Source of the DNA: JANNRR01 sp031401675
GTDB taxonomy: Bacteria; Pseudomonadota; Alphaproteobacteria; Rhodobacterales; Rhodobacteraceae
Assembly (NCBI GenBank): GCA_031401675.1
Contig: JANNRR010000004.1
Location: 1-37,701, forward strand
DNA: 37,701 nucleotides
Direction of reading: 5' to 3'
A program made the position numbers and the translations under genes. Shown in pieces: positions 29,140-37,573 of this stretch (its first letter is position 1; each line of letters begins with the position of its first letter). The notes under the pieces are model-generated. The model saw only the letters and a list, made by a program, of their open reading frames with translations, had not been told where the DNA came from and did not search any database.

Positions 29140-29592
29140 ATGAACGCCGAATCCGATCTGATCAAGCTTTATTCCGGCCGGATACTGGCGCTGGCTGCCG
29201 ATATCCCGCATCTGACCCGGCTGGCCAACCCGGCGGCCAGCGTCAAGCGCCGCTCGCCGTTGTGCGGCTCAACCGTGACCGTCGATCTGACGCTGACGAA
29301 CGGGCGGGTCAGCGCCTTCGGGCAGGAGGTCAAGGCCTGCGCGCTTGGCCAGGCTGCGGCCTCGGTGGTGGGTTCGGTGATTCTCGGGCGCAACCGGGTC
29401 GAGATCGAACAGGCCCGCGACCAGCTTGGCGCGATGCTGAAACACGGCGGCCCGGTGCCCGCTGCACCGTTCGACGGGCTGAGCGTGCTCTTGCCGGCCC
29501 GCGGCTACAAGAATCGCCATGCCTCGATCCTGCTGGCGCTGGAAGCCGCCGCCGAAGCGGTGGCGCTGGCTGAAGCCGCGCCAGCCGCCTGA
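29140..29592 (+). CDS. Iron-sulfur cluster assembly scaffold-like protein (IscU/NifU N-terminal family)
   Basis: The 150-residue protein aligns with the IscU fold: SVKRRSPLCGS (Cys42) and EVKACALGQAAAS (Cys67) match the first two cluster ligands. The third IscU cysteine, normally in a H-C-S context, is replaced near residues 126-130 (RHASI). Two-cysteine members of this family occur in alphaproteobacteria. The start at 29140 has AGGA eight bases upstream. It is divergent from hisI. Confidence 0.85.
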   Translation: MNAESDLIKLYSGRILALAADIPHLTRLANPAASVKRRSPLCGSTVTVDLTLTNGRVSAFGQEVKACALGQAAASVVGSVILGRNRVEIEQARDQLGAMLKHGGPVPAAPFDGLSVLLPARGYKNRHASILLALEAAAEAVALAEAAPAA

Positions 29593-29679
29593 TCGGCCCC
29601 GCAGTCTTTCCGGGACAGATATCCCCGCCAGACTACCAGACAGGGCAGCCGGTCGCCGTGCAGTCCGGACGGCTTACAG

Positions 29680-29714
29680 AAAAAGCCGCCGCCATCGGGA
29701 CAGATGGCGGCGGC
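29680..29714 (-). terminator. Strong intrinsic terminator for the 40-aa membrane protein gene
   Basis: A perfect 12-bp stem (GCCGCCGCCATC / GATGGCGGCGGC) with a 6-base loop is followed on the minus strand by TTTTT. It lies 125 bases after the small gene's stop and 87 bases after the convergent scaffold gene, and could serve both. Confidence 0.85.
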
Positions 29715-29839
29715 AAGTGGCGTGTCTGACGGGTCCGGAGGGCAGAGTGCAGGGCACCGGGCTTCGGGACATGAAAGCAGGCATCATGGGGACAGGATGC
29801 GCGCCCCCCGGGCGTCAGACCGCAGGCAGAGGCGGGAAT

Positions 29840-29962
29840 TCAGGCAAACAGCGGCAGGTTCAGGCCAACCACCAGCATCACCACCAACGCGGCGCAACCG
29901 GCGGCATCCTGGATCAGGGTCGGAGCCGCGCGGGCAATGGCGGACTTCAGATCGTTGATCAT
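29840..29962 (-). CDS. Small single-helix membrane protein (40 aa)
   Basis: The 40-residue product starts MINDLKSAIARAAPTL and ends in a hydrophobic helix (AALVVMLVVGLNLPLFA). The ribosome site AGAGGG lies about eight bases upstream, and a strong terminator follows, so it looks like its own transcription unit of about 300 bases. The predicted topology is an amphipathic N-terminal helix then one transmembrane segment. I recall similar short proteins in Rhodobacteraceae, but no function is known to me. Confidence 0.75.
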   Translation of the reverse strand: MINDLKSAIARAAPTLIQDAAGCAALVVMLVVGLNLPLFA

Positions 29963-30023
29963 GACAAACCCTCTGTTTCTATCTTGTTGCTTCTTTGTTC
30001 TCATACTCGAAACGATCTGTAAA

Positions 30024-30059
30024 GAACTTTTTAAGAACATACGTGAACTTTTGTCGAAC
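30024..30059. promoter_or_regulatory. Four phased GAAC boxes upstream of the 40-aa gene
   Basis: GAAC occurs at 30024, 30035, 30045 and 30056, all in the same orientation with spacings of 11, 10 and 11 bases. The sites would lie on one face of the DNA, in the AT-rich 100-bp gap upstream of the small gene. Confidence 0.5.
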
Positions 30060-30065
30060 AAATGG

Positions 30066-32198
30066 TTAACCGACCGCCAGCATCCGCATCGCCTTGTCCT
30101 GTTCCATCAACCACAACAACACCCGGCCGGCGCGGCCGCGCGGGCTGGTCAGGCCGGGATCGACGGCCAGAAGCGCCCGCGCGTCTGATTGCGCCACCGC
30201 CATAAGGGCTGTCTGCCTTTCCAGATCGGCGATGCGAAAGCGCGGCAGGCCGGATTGCGCGGTGCCGATCAGATCGCCTGCACCCCGGATCGCCAGGTCC
30301 TCCTCGGCGATGCGAAAGCCGTCATCGGTATCGCGCAGAAGCGTCAGGCGGCGCATCGCCGTGTCGCCGAGCGGTGGCTGATACATCAAGAGACAGGTCG
30401 AGGCTGCCGCGCCGCGTCCGACCCGGCCGCGCAACTGGTGCAGTTGCGCCAGCCCGTAGCTTTCGGCGCGCTCGACCACCATGATGGTGGCATTCGGCAC
30501 ATTCACCCCGACCTCGATCACCGTGGTCGCCACCAGCACCGCCAGCGCGCCTGCGGCGAAGCGGGCCATCACCGCGTCTTTTTCAGCCGGCGGCATCTGA
30601 CCGTGCACCAGCCCGACCACGCCCTCACCCAGCGTCGCCCGCAGCCGTTTGAAGCGCTCTTCGGCGGCGGTCATGTCCACCACCTCGCTTTCTTCGACCA
30701 GCGGGCAGACCCAATAGGCCTGCCGGCCCTCGGCCACGGCTCGGCGCAGATGGGCCACCACCTCGTCCATGCGTCCGGTGGTCACCAGCGCGGTCTTGAT
30801 CGGCAGACGCCCGGCGGGCTTTTCGTCCAGCACCGAAATATCCATGTCGCCGTATTGCGCCAGGCTGAGGCTGCGCGGGATCGGGGTGGCGGTCATCACC
30901 AGCACGTCTGCCGCCCCGCCCGCCGCGTCGCGCCCCTTGGCCCCCAGTTCCATCCGCTGCGCCACGCCGAACCGGTGCTGCTCGTCGATCACGGCCAGCC
31001 GCAGATCGTGGAAGATCACATCCTTCTGAAACACCGCATGGGTGCCGACCAGAATATGGATGTCGCCACCCGCCAACGCCGCCAGCTTGGCCGCCCGCTC
31101 GCCGCCCTTGTCGCGGCCGGTCAGAATCTCCAGCACCACGCCGGCCAGTTCGGCAAGGGGGCGCAGGCTGTCCAGATGCTGGCGGGCCAGAATCTCGGTC
31201 GGGGCCATCATCACGCCTTGCCCGCCAGCCTCTACCGCCACCAGCAGCGCCATGAAGGCGACCAGCGTCTTGCCAGAGCCGACGTCGCCCTGCAGCAGGC
31301 GGTTCATCCGCCCGGGTGCGGCCTGATCGGCGCTGATTTCACCGAACGCGCGTTCCTGTGCGGCGGTCGGCTGATAGGGCAATGACGCCAATACCTTGCG
31401 CTGCAGTCTTCCGGTCGCGATCGAGGCGATGCCTTTGCCCCGGCGCAGCAAGGTGCGGGCCATCGCCATGGTCAGCTGATGCGCCATCAACTCGTCATAG
31501 GCCAGCCGCGCCCGTGCCGGATGGGTGGCCGCCAGATCGTTTGCGCCGGCGGGCACATGCGCCAGACGGACGGCATCATGCCAGTCAGGCCAGCTTTCTC
31601 GCGCCTTTTGCCCGGGGTCGATCCACTCGGCCAGAACCGGCACCCGCGCCAAAGCCGACGCGGCGGCCTTGGCGATCAGCTTCTGGGTCAGGCCGGCGGT
31701 CAATGGATAGACTGGCTCGTATGCCGGCAATTCGCCGGCTTCGTCGGGGCGCAGGACATGATCGGGATGCACCATCTGCGCCACCCCGTCAAAAATCTCG
31801 ACCCGACCAGAGATCACGCGGCGCTGGCCGGTGGGCAGCAGCTTTTGCAGATAGTCGCCCTTGACGTGAAAGAACACCAGTTGGAACTCGATTGCCGAAT
31901 CGCGGACCATGACCCGGTAGGGGCGGCCCTTGGTCCGGGGCGGGAAATGCGCCGCCACCTCGACCTCGACCGTCACCACGGCGGGCGGCACGACCTCGCG
32001 GATGCTGGACTTGCGGCTGCGATCGACCCCGGCGTAGGGCAGGGTAAAGATCAGATCGCGCGGCGTCGCCACTGCCATCGCAGCGAAGTGCTGCGCAGTC
32101 TTGGGGCCGACCCCCTCCAGCGTTTCCAGTCCGGCAAACAGCGGGAACAGAATCTCGGGGCGGCCCGAAACTGTTTGGGTATCATGCGCGGTGGTCAT
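30066..32198 (-). CDS. recG: ATP-dependent DNA helicase RecG
   Basis: The 710-residue helicase remodels stalled forks and Holliday junctions. An N-terminal wedge/OB region (about 60-150) precedes Walker A GDVGSGKT (304-311), the DEQH box (405-408, IDEQHRFGV typical of RecG), TATPIPR, and the helicase C block with QLRGRVGRG. The start is the ATG at 32198. It lies 18 bases after ligA on the same strand, so the two form an operon. Confidence 0.96.
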   Translation of the reverse strand: MTTAHDTQTVSGRPEILFPLFAGLETLEGVGPKTAQHFAAMAVATPRDLIFTLPYAGVDRSRKSSIREVVPPAVVTVEVEVAAHFPPRTKGRPYRVMVRDSAIEFQLVFFHVKGDYLQKLLPTGQRRVISGRVEIFDGVAQMVHPDHVLRPDEAGELPAYEPVYPLTAGLTQKLIAKAAASALARVPVLAEWIDPGQKARESWPDWHDAVRLAHVPAGANDLAATHPARARLAYDELMAHQLTMAMARTLLRRGKGIASIATGRLQRKVLASLPYQPTAAQERAFGEISADQAAPGRMNRLLQGDVGSGKTLVAFMALLVAVEAGGQGVMMAPTEILARQHLDSLRPLAELAGVVLEILTGRDKGGERAAKLAALAGGDIHILVGTHAVFQKDVIFHDLRLAVIDEQHRFGVAQRMELGAKGRDAAGGAADVLVMTATPIPRSLSLAQYGDMDISVLDEKPAGRLPIKTALVTTGRMDEVVAHLRRAVAEGRQAYWVCPLVEESEVVDMTAAEERFKRLRATLGEGVVGLVHGQMPPAEKDAVMARFAAGALAVLVATTVIEVGVNVPNATIMVVERAESYGLAQLHQLRGRVGRGAAASTCLLMYQPPLGDTAMRRLTLLRDTDDGFRIAEEDLAIRGAGDLIGTAQSGLPRFRIADLERQTALMAVAQSDARALLAVDPGLTSPRGRAGRVLLWLMEQDKAMRMLAVG

Positions 32199-32216
32199 GG
32201 CTGCCGGCCTGCCATG

Positions 32217-34343
32217 TCAGGCGCCGCCGATCAATGCCAGCCAGCCATCTTCGTCGATGATCTGCACGCCATGCTTTTCCGCGTCTTTCGCCTTGGACCC
32301 GGCGCCGGGACCGGCCACCAGAAGGTCGGTCCTGGCCGACACCGATCCCGCTACCTTTGCGCCCAGGGCTTCGGCCCGGGCCTTGGCCTCGGCGCGCGTC
32401 ATCTTTTCCAGGGTGCCGGTGAAGACCACGATCTTGCCGGCCACCGGACTTGCTACCGGGCCGCGCCGCGTCACCTCGGTCACCTGCAAAAATCCGACCA
32501 GTCGGTCAATCGACGCGCGTTCGGCGGCCTGGTGGAACGCCTGCACCACCGAAGCTGCCAGCACCGAACCGACGCCGTCGATGCTGACAAGCGCGGCCCA
32601 TTCCGGCCCACTGCCGACCTCGGCCGCCGTCATCGCCGCCTCGAACGCCGCCCAGGTGCCGTAGTGATTGGCCAGCAGACCGGCACTGGTTTCGCCAACG
32701 TGCCGGATCCCCAGGGCAAAGATCAGCCGGTTCAGAGCGATCGTGCGTTTTTCGGCAATGGCAGCAAAAAGGTTGGCGGTGGATTTCACGCCGTAGCCGT
32801 CGCGGTTGGCCAGCTTGGTCAGGTTGGCCGCATCGCGCTGCTGAAGCGAAAAGATATCGGCCGGTTCGCGGATCGGCAGCTGGTCGTCGTGGTAGAACAT
32901 CTCGATCTGTCGGGCCCCCAGCCCCTCGATGTCGAACGCCGCGCGCGAGACGAAGTGTTTCAGCCGCTCCACCGCCTGCGCCGGGCAGATCATGCCGCCG
33001 GTACAGCGGCGGACGGCGTCGCCCGGCTCGCGCACTGCATCGGACAGGCATTCCGGGCATTTTTCCGGAAAGTCGTAAGGTTGCGCCGCTGCCGGGCGGC
33101 GCGACAGATCGACATCGGCGATTTTCGGGATGACGTCGCCGGCGCGGTAGACCTGCACCCAGTCGCCGACCCTGATATCCTTGCCACCACGGATCGGTGC
33201 CCCGGTGCTGTCGCGCCCGGCGATGTAATCCTCGTTGTGCAGCGTGGCGTTGCTGACCACCACGCCGCCGACCGTCACCGGCGTCAGCCGGGCCACCGGC
33301 GACAGGGCCCCGGTACGGCCGACCTGAATGTCGATCGCCTCCAGCCGGGTCCAGGCCAGTTCGGCGGGGAATTTATGGGCGATGGCCCACCGCGGCGTCG
33401 CGGCGCGAAAGCCCAGGCGACGCTGCAGCGACAGGTCGTTGACCTTGTAGACTACGCCGTCGATGTCATAGCCAAGCCCGGCCCGGTCAGCCTCGATGGC
33501 GCGGTAGGCGGCCAGAAGCGCGTCGGGACTGTCGCACAGCTTGGTGCGCGGGTTGGTGGGAAAGCCGAGGCTTGCCAGCCGGTCCAGCGCGCCGCTTTGC
33601 GTGTCGGCCAGCGGTTCCGACAGCGCCCCCCAGGCATAAGCGAAAAACCGCAAGGGCCGCGCCCGGGTGATGCCGGCGTCCAGCTGGCGCAGCGAACCGG
33701 CGGCGGCGTTGCGCGGATTGGCAAACTGCCTTTCGTTCTGCGCCGCCTGCCGGGCGTTCAGCGCCGCGAAATCGGCGTGGCTCATGTAAACCTCACCGCG
33801 GATTTCCATCAGGTCCGGCGCGCCGGCCACCTGCTGCGGGATATCGGCGACGGTCCGGGCGTTTTCGGTAACGGTTTCGCCGGTTTCGCCGTCACCGCGC
33901 GTCAGGGCCTGCACCAGGCGGCCCTGTTCATAGCGCAGGCTCAGCGACAGGCCGTCGATCTTCGGTTCGGCGGTGTAGGCCAGCGGCACTTCTGGCGACA
34001 GGCCCAGGAACCTGCGGACCCGGTCATCGAAATCCGTCACCTCCTCGGGCGCAAAGGCGTTTTCCAGCGACATCATGCGCTCGGCGTGGCGGGCCTTGGC
34101 AAAACCCTCGGCCAGCGGCGCACCGATCTGGTCGGTGGGGCTGTCGGGTCGCTTCAGGTGCGGAAAGCGGGCTTCGACCCTGGCACTGCGCCGCTTCAGC
34201 CGGTCGTATTCCGCATCGCTCAGGTCCGGGGCGTCGTCGGTGTGATAGGCGCGGTTGGCCGATGCCAGCAGCCCGGACAGCCGGACCAGTTCGGCGGCGG
34301 CCGCCGCTTCGCTCAGTTGATCCTCGGGCGTTTCGTCCGGCAT
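32217..34343 (-). CDS. ligA: NAD-dependent DNA ligase
   Basis: The 708-residue ligase seals nicks in replication and repair. The adenylated lysine is Lys128 in EPKIDGLS. An OB fold, a four-cysteine zinc finger (CPEC...CTGGMICP), helix-hairpin-helix repeats (IDGVGSVLA) and a C-terminal BRCT domain (from about 630, VFTGTLEKMTR) follow in the usual order. It is the first gene of the ligA-recG operon. Confidence 0.97.
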   Translation of the reverse strand: MPDETPEDQLSEAAAAAELVRLSGLLASANRAYHTDDAPDLSDAEYDRLKRRSARVEARFPHLKRPDSPTDQIGAPLAEGFAKARHAERMMSLENAFAPEEVTDFDDRVRRFLGLSPEVPLAYTAEPKIDGLSLSLRYEQGRLVQALTRGDGETGETVTENARTVADIPQQVAGAPDLMEIRGEVYMSHADFAALNARQAAQNERQFANPRNAAAGSLRQLDAGITRARPLRFFAYAWGALSEPLADTQSGALDRLASLGFPTNPRTKLCDSPDALLAAYRAIEADRAGLGYDIDGVVYKVNDLSLQRRLGFRAATPRWAIAHKFPAELAWTRLEAIDIQVGRTGALSPVARLTPVTVGGVVVSNATLHNEDYIAGRDSTGAPIRGGKDIRVGDWVQVYRAGDVIPKIADVDLSRRPAAAQPYDFPEKCPECLSDAVREPGDAVRRCTGGMICPAQAVERLKHFVSRAAFDIEGLGARQIEMFYHDDQLPIREPADIFSLQQRDAANLTKLANRDGYGVKSTANLFAAIAEKRTIALNRLIFALGIRHVGETSAGLLANHYGTWAAFEAAMTAAEVGSGPEWAALVSIDGVGSVLAASVVQAFHQAAERASIDRLVGFLQVTEVTRRGPVASPVAGKIVVFTGTLEKMTRAEAKARAEALGAKVAGSVSARTDLLVAGPGAGSKAKDAEKHGVQIIDEDGWLALIGGA

Positions 34344-35138
34344 GCCCCACCCCTGTGCCGACGTCGCGGCGGTTCACGCCCCTTGATAGGAGGCGGCTTG
34401 GGGGAGGTCCAGATGTTGAGTGCGTGACGGGATGAAGGTTTGCCGGGCTCCCCCGTGCGCCTCGCGGGTGAAGTGCCGTAGATCCAACCGGTGCGGGCGC
34501 GTTGTCCACTGACCGGCGCAAACCGGTTGCACTCTCACCAGCCGCAGGTCCCCGGTCGGGCGACCGCGCCTTCGCTGTCAACCGACCCATCCCGGTCGAC
34601 CGGAGCCGCACCAGCCGTCTGTCGCGGGCGCACTGGTCGACCAACTGTCGGTGCCATCGCACCCGGAAGCGCCATTCGGCAGACCGAAGCAAGCATCTCC
34701 GCGTCCCACCGGATCCGTCCGGACAGCCTGTTCCTTTGAACATGCTCATCCCGCTCGGCTCTGCCTGTCCCGCTCGGCTCTGCCTGTCCCGCTCGGCTCT
34801 GCCTGTCCCGCTCGGCTCTGCCTGTCCCGCTCGGCCGTGCCTGTTCCGCTCGGCCCTGCCAGTTGCGCACGGCTCTGCCAGTTGCGCACGGCCTTGCCAG
34901 TTGCGCACGGCCTTGCTTGATTCGCTCGGCCCTGCCTTTTCTGCTCAGCCCTGCCTGTTCCGCGCAGCCCTGCCTGTTCCGCGCAGCCATGCCTGTTCCG
35001 CTGGCCCTGCCAGTCCCGCAGGCTGCACCTTACCCGCTGGCAACGATTGACGCACGGTCCAATTGACCCGACTGGCCAGATCGCCCTGACGCGGCAAATC
35101 TCCTTCAGGCGTTGCCGCGCCGACCGGCGTCGCAGGCG
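34344..35138. other. 795-bp gap between ctrA and ligA with a minisatellite
   Basis: No gene is supported. Frames are open in most phases across 34744-35030 only because a 19-bp repeat cycles through all three frames. Bases 34344-34746 are GC-rich unique sequence that must contain the ligA promoter; I could not assign its elements. Confidence 0.55.
34747..35029. repeat. 19-bp minisatellite, about 15 copies
   Basis: The array runs in strict 19-bp steps. Copies 2-4 are identical (TGTCCCGCTCGGCTCTGCC). Copies 7-9 carry AGTTGCGCACGG, and copies 12-13 carry TGTTCCGCGCAG, so three sub-families are in blocks. The last two units are 18 bases. There are no spacers. Confidence 0.93.
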
Positions 35139-35852
35139 TCACGCGCCAACAGCAAGTCGCCGGGTGGCTTCGACCGGGGTCGGGTCGCGCAGCACGTAGC
35201 CGCGCCCCCAGACGGTTTCGATGTAATTGTCGCCGCCCGTGGCCTCGGCCAGTTTCTTGCGCAACTTGCAGATGAAGACGTCGATGATCTTCAGTTCCGG
35301 CTCATCCATGCCGCCGTAGAGGTGGTTAAGGAACATTTCCTTGGTCAGGGTCGTGCCCTTGCGCAGCGACAGCAGCTCCAGCATCTGGTATTCCTTGCCG
35401 GTCAGATGCACGGTCTTGGTCTCCACATCCACAGTCTTGGCATCCAGATTGACCGAAACCTTGCCGGTGCGGATGATCGATTGCGAATGGCCCTTGGACC
35501 GGCGGATGATGGCGTGGATGCGGGCCACCAATTCCTCGCGATGAAACGGCTTGGTCAGATAATCATCGGCGCCGAAGCCGAAGCCCTTGATCTTGTTGTC
35601 GGTATCGTCAGATCCCGACAGGATCAGGATAGGGGTGTCGATCTTGGCCATCCGCAGCTGGCGCAGGACTTCATGCCCGTTCATGTCGGGCAGATTGAGA
35701 TCGAGCAGGATCAGATCGTAGTCGTAGAGCTTGGCCAGATCGATCCCTTCCTCGCCGAGATCGGTGCAATAGACATTGAGATTGGCGTGCGACAGCATCA
35801 ATTCGATGCTGCGCGATGTCGTGGGATCATCTTCAACCAGTAGAACGCGCAT
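35139..35852 (-). CDS. ctrA: Cell-cycle response regulator CtrA
   Basis: The 237-residue OmpR-type regulator has an N-terminal receiver with acidic residues E7/D8/D9 and the phosphorylation site Asp51 (LLDLNLPDMNG), then a winged-helix DNA-binding domain (LTGKEYQMLELL ... KIIDVFICKLRKKL ... ETVWGRGYVL). The match to CtrA is strong over the full length. In Rhodobacterales it controls motility, gene transfer agents and related functions rather than being always essential. The start at 35852 has GGAGAG at -8. It lies 93 bases downstream of sciP on the same strand. Confidence 0.96.
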   Translation of the reverse strand: MRVLLVEDDPTTSRSIELMLSHANLNVYCTDLGEEGIDLAKLYDYDLILLDLNLPDMNGHEVLRQLRMAKIDTPILILSGSDDTDNKIKGFGFGADDYLTKPFHREELVARIHAIIRRSKGHSQSIIRTGKVSVNLDAKTVDVETKTVHLTGKEYQMLELLSLRKGTTLTKEMFLNHLYGGMDEPELKIIDVFICKLRKKLAEATGGDNYIETVWGRGYVLRDPTPVEATRRLAVGA

Positions 35853-35876
35853 TCCAGCTCTCCGCTTACAGCCCTC

Positions 35877-35907
35877 GGTTAATGCAACCTTGGCGATCAA
35901 TGGTTAA
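35877..35907 (-). promoter_or_regulatory. Possible CtrA autoregulatory sites upstream of ctrA
   Basis: On the minus strand there are two TTAACC half-sites 25 bases apart, one extended to TTAACCAT (35900-35907), identical to the described CtrA half-site. They lie 25-55 bases before the ctrA start. Autoregulation is known for Caulobacter ctrA; here it is inferred. Confidence 0.5.
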
Positions 35908-35945
35908 TCGCAGGTTACTCTGAACGAGCGTGGTGAAAATACAAT

Positions 35946-36224
35946 CTAAAGTTGTCTGAATTTCTGAAGCGTCGTCACTTTCAGCGCGGATTCACCGTGC
36001 AAAGCCACGGCATCGCGCCAAAGCTGAAACTCTTCCTCGGACAGGGCATAGCGTTCCAGCGCGTCGGCCAGGGGAATCAGCCCGTAGACCACGGCTTTCA
36101 CCACCTTTGCCTTGCGGCTGGCAACCCAGCGGCGGGTTTCCGGCGGCGGCAGATCGGCGCGGGTCAGCACGCTGCCGTCGGGCAGGGTTATGGCGCGCGG
36201 GCCGTCAACTTTCTTCAGAAACAT
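35946..36224 (-). CDS. sciP: CtrA inhibitor SciP (DUF1153)
   Basis: The 92-residue protein matches SciP, which binds CtrA and blocks activation of its targets in Caulobacter. The conserved core includes ITLPDGSVLTRADLPPP, RWVASRKAKVVKAV and EEEFQLWRDAV. The start at 36224 has GAGGGG upstream, and earlier in-frame ATGs lie in the mnmA leader. Its place directly upstream of ctrA suggests joint control. Confidence 0.92.
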   Translation of the reverse strand: MFLKKVDGPRAITLPDGSVLTRADLPPPETRRWVASRKAKVVKAVVYGLIPLADALERYALSEEEFQLWRDAVALHGESALKVTTLQKFRQL

Positions 36225-36351
36225 GTCGCACCCCTCGGTCCTTCCTGGCAAAGCCTTGCGCATCACGCTTAAGGACCGGTTTAGCGGGGGCTTGAGAGTA
36301 GTTAGAACTTTCCTGTATTGCGGGGTTGGCCCCTGCATCGGACAAGGCATC

Positions 36352-37494
36352 ATGCTGGATCACGCGACCCCTGCCCTGAACTCGCTCGGTTTCGCCAAGC
36401 CCGCGGCCGCGACCCGTGTGGTCGTGGCCATGTCGGGCGGCGTCGACAGTTCGGTGGTGGCGGCGATGCTGGCCGAACAGGGCTATGATGTGGTTGGCGT
36501 GACGCTGCAGCTTTATGACCACGGTGCGGCGCTGGCCAAGCAGGGGGCCTGCTGTGCCGGGCGCGATATCCACGATGCACGGCGGGTGGCCGAAACCTTG
36601 GGGTTTCCGCATTACGTTCTGGATTATGAAAACAGCTTTCGCGCGGCGGTGATCGATGAGTTTGCCGATGCCTATCTGGCCGGGGCGACGCCGGTGCCGT
36701 GCATCCGCTGCAACGAGCGGGTGAAGTTCACCGACCTGATGAACACGGCGCGGGAACTGGAGGCCGACTGCATGGCCACCGGGCACTATATCCAGCGCAA
36801 GGTCGGCGGGGCCGGGGCGGAGTTGCACCGGGCGGCGGATGCGGCGCGGGATCAGAGCTATTTCCTGTTCTCGACCACGCGGGGTCAACTGGATTACCTG
36901 CGGTTTCCGCTGGGCGGGCTGGCGAGCAAGGCCGAGACAAGGGCGCTGGCGGCGAAGTACGGGCTGTCGGTGGCCGACAAGCCCGACAGTCAGGATATCT
37001 GCTTCGTGCCGAACGGCAACTATGCGGCGGTGATCGAAAAGCTGCGGCCGGGGGCGGCTGCGCCGGGCGAGATCGTCGATCTGGGCGGGACCGTGGTCGG
37101 GCAGCATGGCGGGGTCATCCATTACACCATCGGCCAGCGGCGGGGGTTGGGGATCGGTGGGCTGGGCGAGCCCTTGTATGTCGTCCGGCTGGACCCGGAG
37201 CGGCGGCAGGTGGTGGTCGGGCCGAAGGCGGCGCTGTCGACGCGGACGGTGCCCTTGCGCGAGATCAACTGGCTGGGGGATGCAGACCTGACCAGCCGGG
37301 CGGAATGGCATGTCCTGGCCCGCGTCCGCTCGACCCGGGAACCGAGGCAGGCGATCCTGCGGCCGGTTTCGGCGACCGAGGCCACCGTGGAACTGTTGAC
37401 CCCGGAAGAGGGGGTTTCGGCGGGGCAGGCCTGTGTGTTCTATGAAAGCGAGGGCAGCCGGGTGCTGGGCGGTGGCTGGATCTGGAAGGGCTGA
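36352..37494 (+). CDS. mnmA: tRNA-specific 2-thiouridylase MnmA
   Basis: The 380-residue enzyme makes 2-thiouridine at the wobble position of tRNA-Lys, Glu and Gln. It has the PP-loop SGGVDSS (28-34), the catalytic cysteines Cys117 (PCIRCN) and Cys217 (SQDICFVP), and GHYIQR. The start at 36352 has AAGG upstream. It is divergent from sciP and closed by a terminator. Confidence 0.95.
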   Translation: MLDHATPALNSLGFAKPAAATRVVVAMSGGVDSSVVAAMLAEQGYDVVGVTLQLYDHGAALAKQGACCAGRDIHDARRVAETLGFPHYVLDYENSFRAAVIDEFADAYLAGATPVPCIRCNERVKFTDLMNTARELEADCMATGHYIQRKVGGAGAELHRAADAARDQSYFLFSTTRGQLDYLRFPLGGLASKAETRALAAKYGLSVADKPDSQDICFVPNGNYAAVIEKLRPGAAAPGEIVDLGGTVVGQHGGVIHYTIGQRRGLGIGGLGEPLYVVRLDPERRQVVVGPKAALSTRTVPLREINWLGDADLTSRAEWHVLARVRSTREPRQAILRPVSATEATVELLTPEEGVSAGQACVFYESEGSRVLGGGWIWKG

Positions 37495-37501
37495 GGGGGG
37501 C

Positions 37502-37524
37502 GTCTCGCGCCGGGACATTTTTTT
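37502..37524 (+). terminator. Intrinsic terminator of mnmA
   Basis: GTCTCG-CGC-CGGGAC forms a 6-bp stem (one G-T pair) followed by A and seven T. It begins seven bases after the mnmA stop. Confidence 0.8.
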
Positions 37525-37557
37525 ATGGATTTTGAATCAAAGGGTTGCGGTTTTTCG

Positions 37558-37573
37558 TTAAGGGAAATTTAAC
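37558..37573 (+). promoter_or_regulatory. Perfect CtrA box (TTAA-N7-TTAAC)
   Basis: TTAA-GGGAAAT-TTAAC matches the full Caulobacter CtrA recognition sequence. It lies after the mnmA terminator, so it probably controls a gene beyond the window's right edge. Confidence 0.6.

Noticed and set aside
31479..34427. 982-codon plus-strand frame across recG and ligA, and similar long frames opposite gyrA (23389-26229) and the dehydrogenase (3789-6479)
   Set aside because: These are antisense shadows caused by high GC3 in well-identified genes.
34535..34990. 151-codon minus-strand frame with RAE/GQAEPSGTGRAERD-like repeats
   Set aside because: The frame is open only because the 19-bp minisatellite lacks stops in any phase; the repeat drifts through all frames and no ribosome site is present.
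34747..35029. CRISPR array
   Set aside because: Units are contiguous 19-mers with no spacers and no cas genes nearby.
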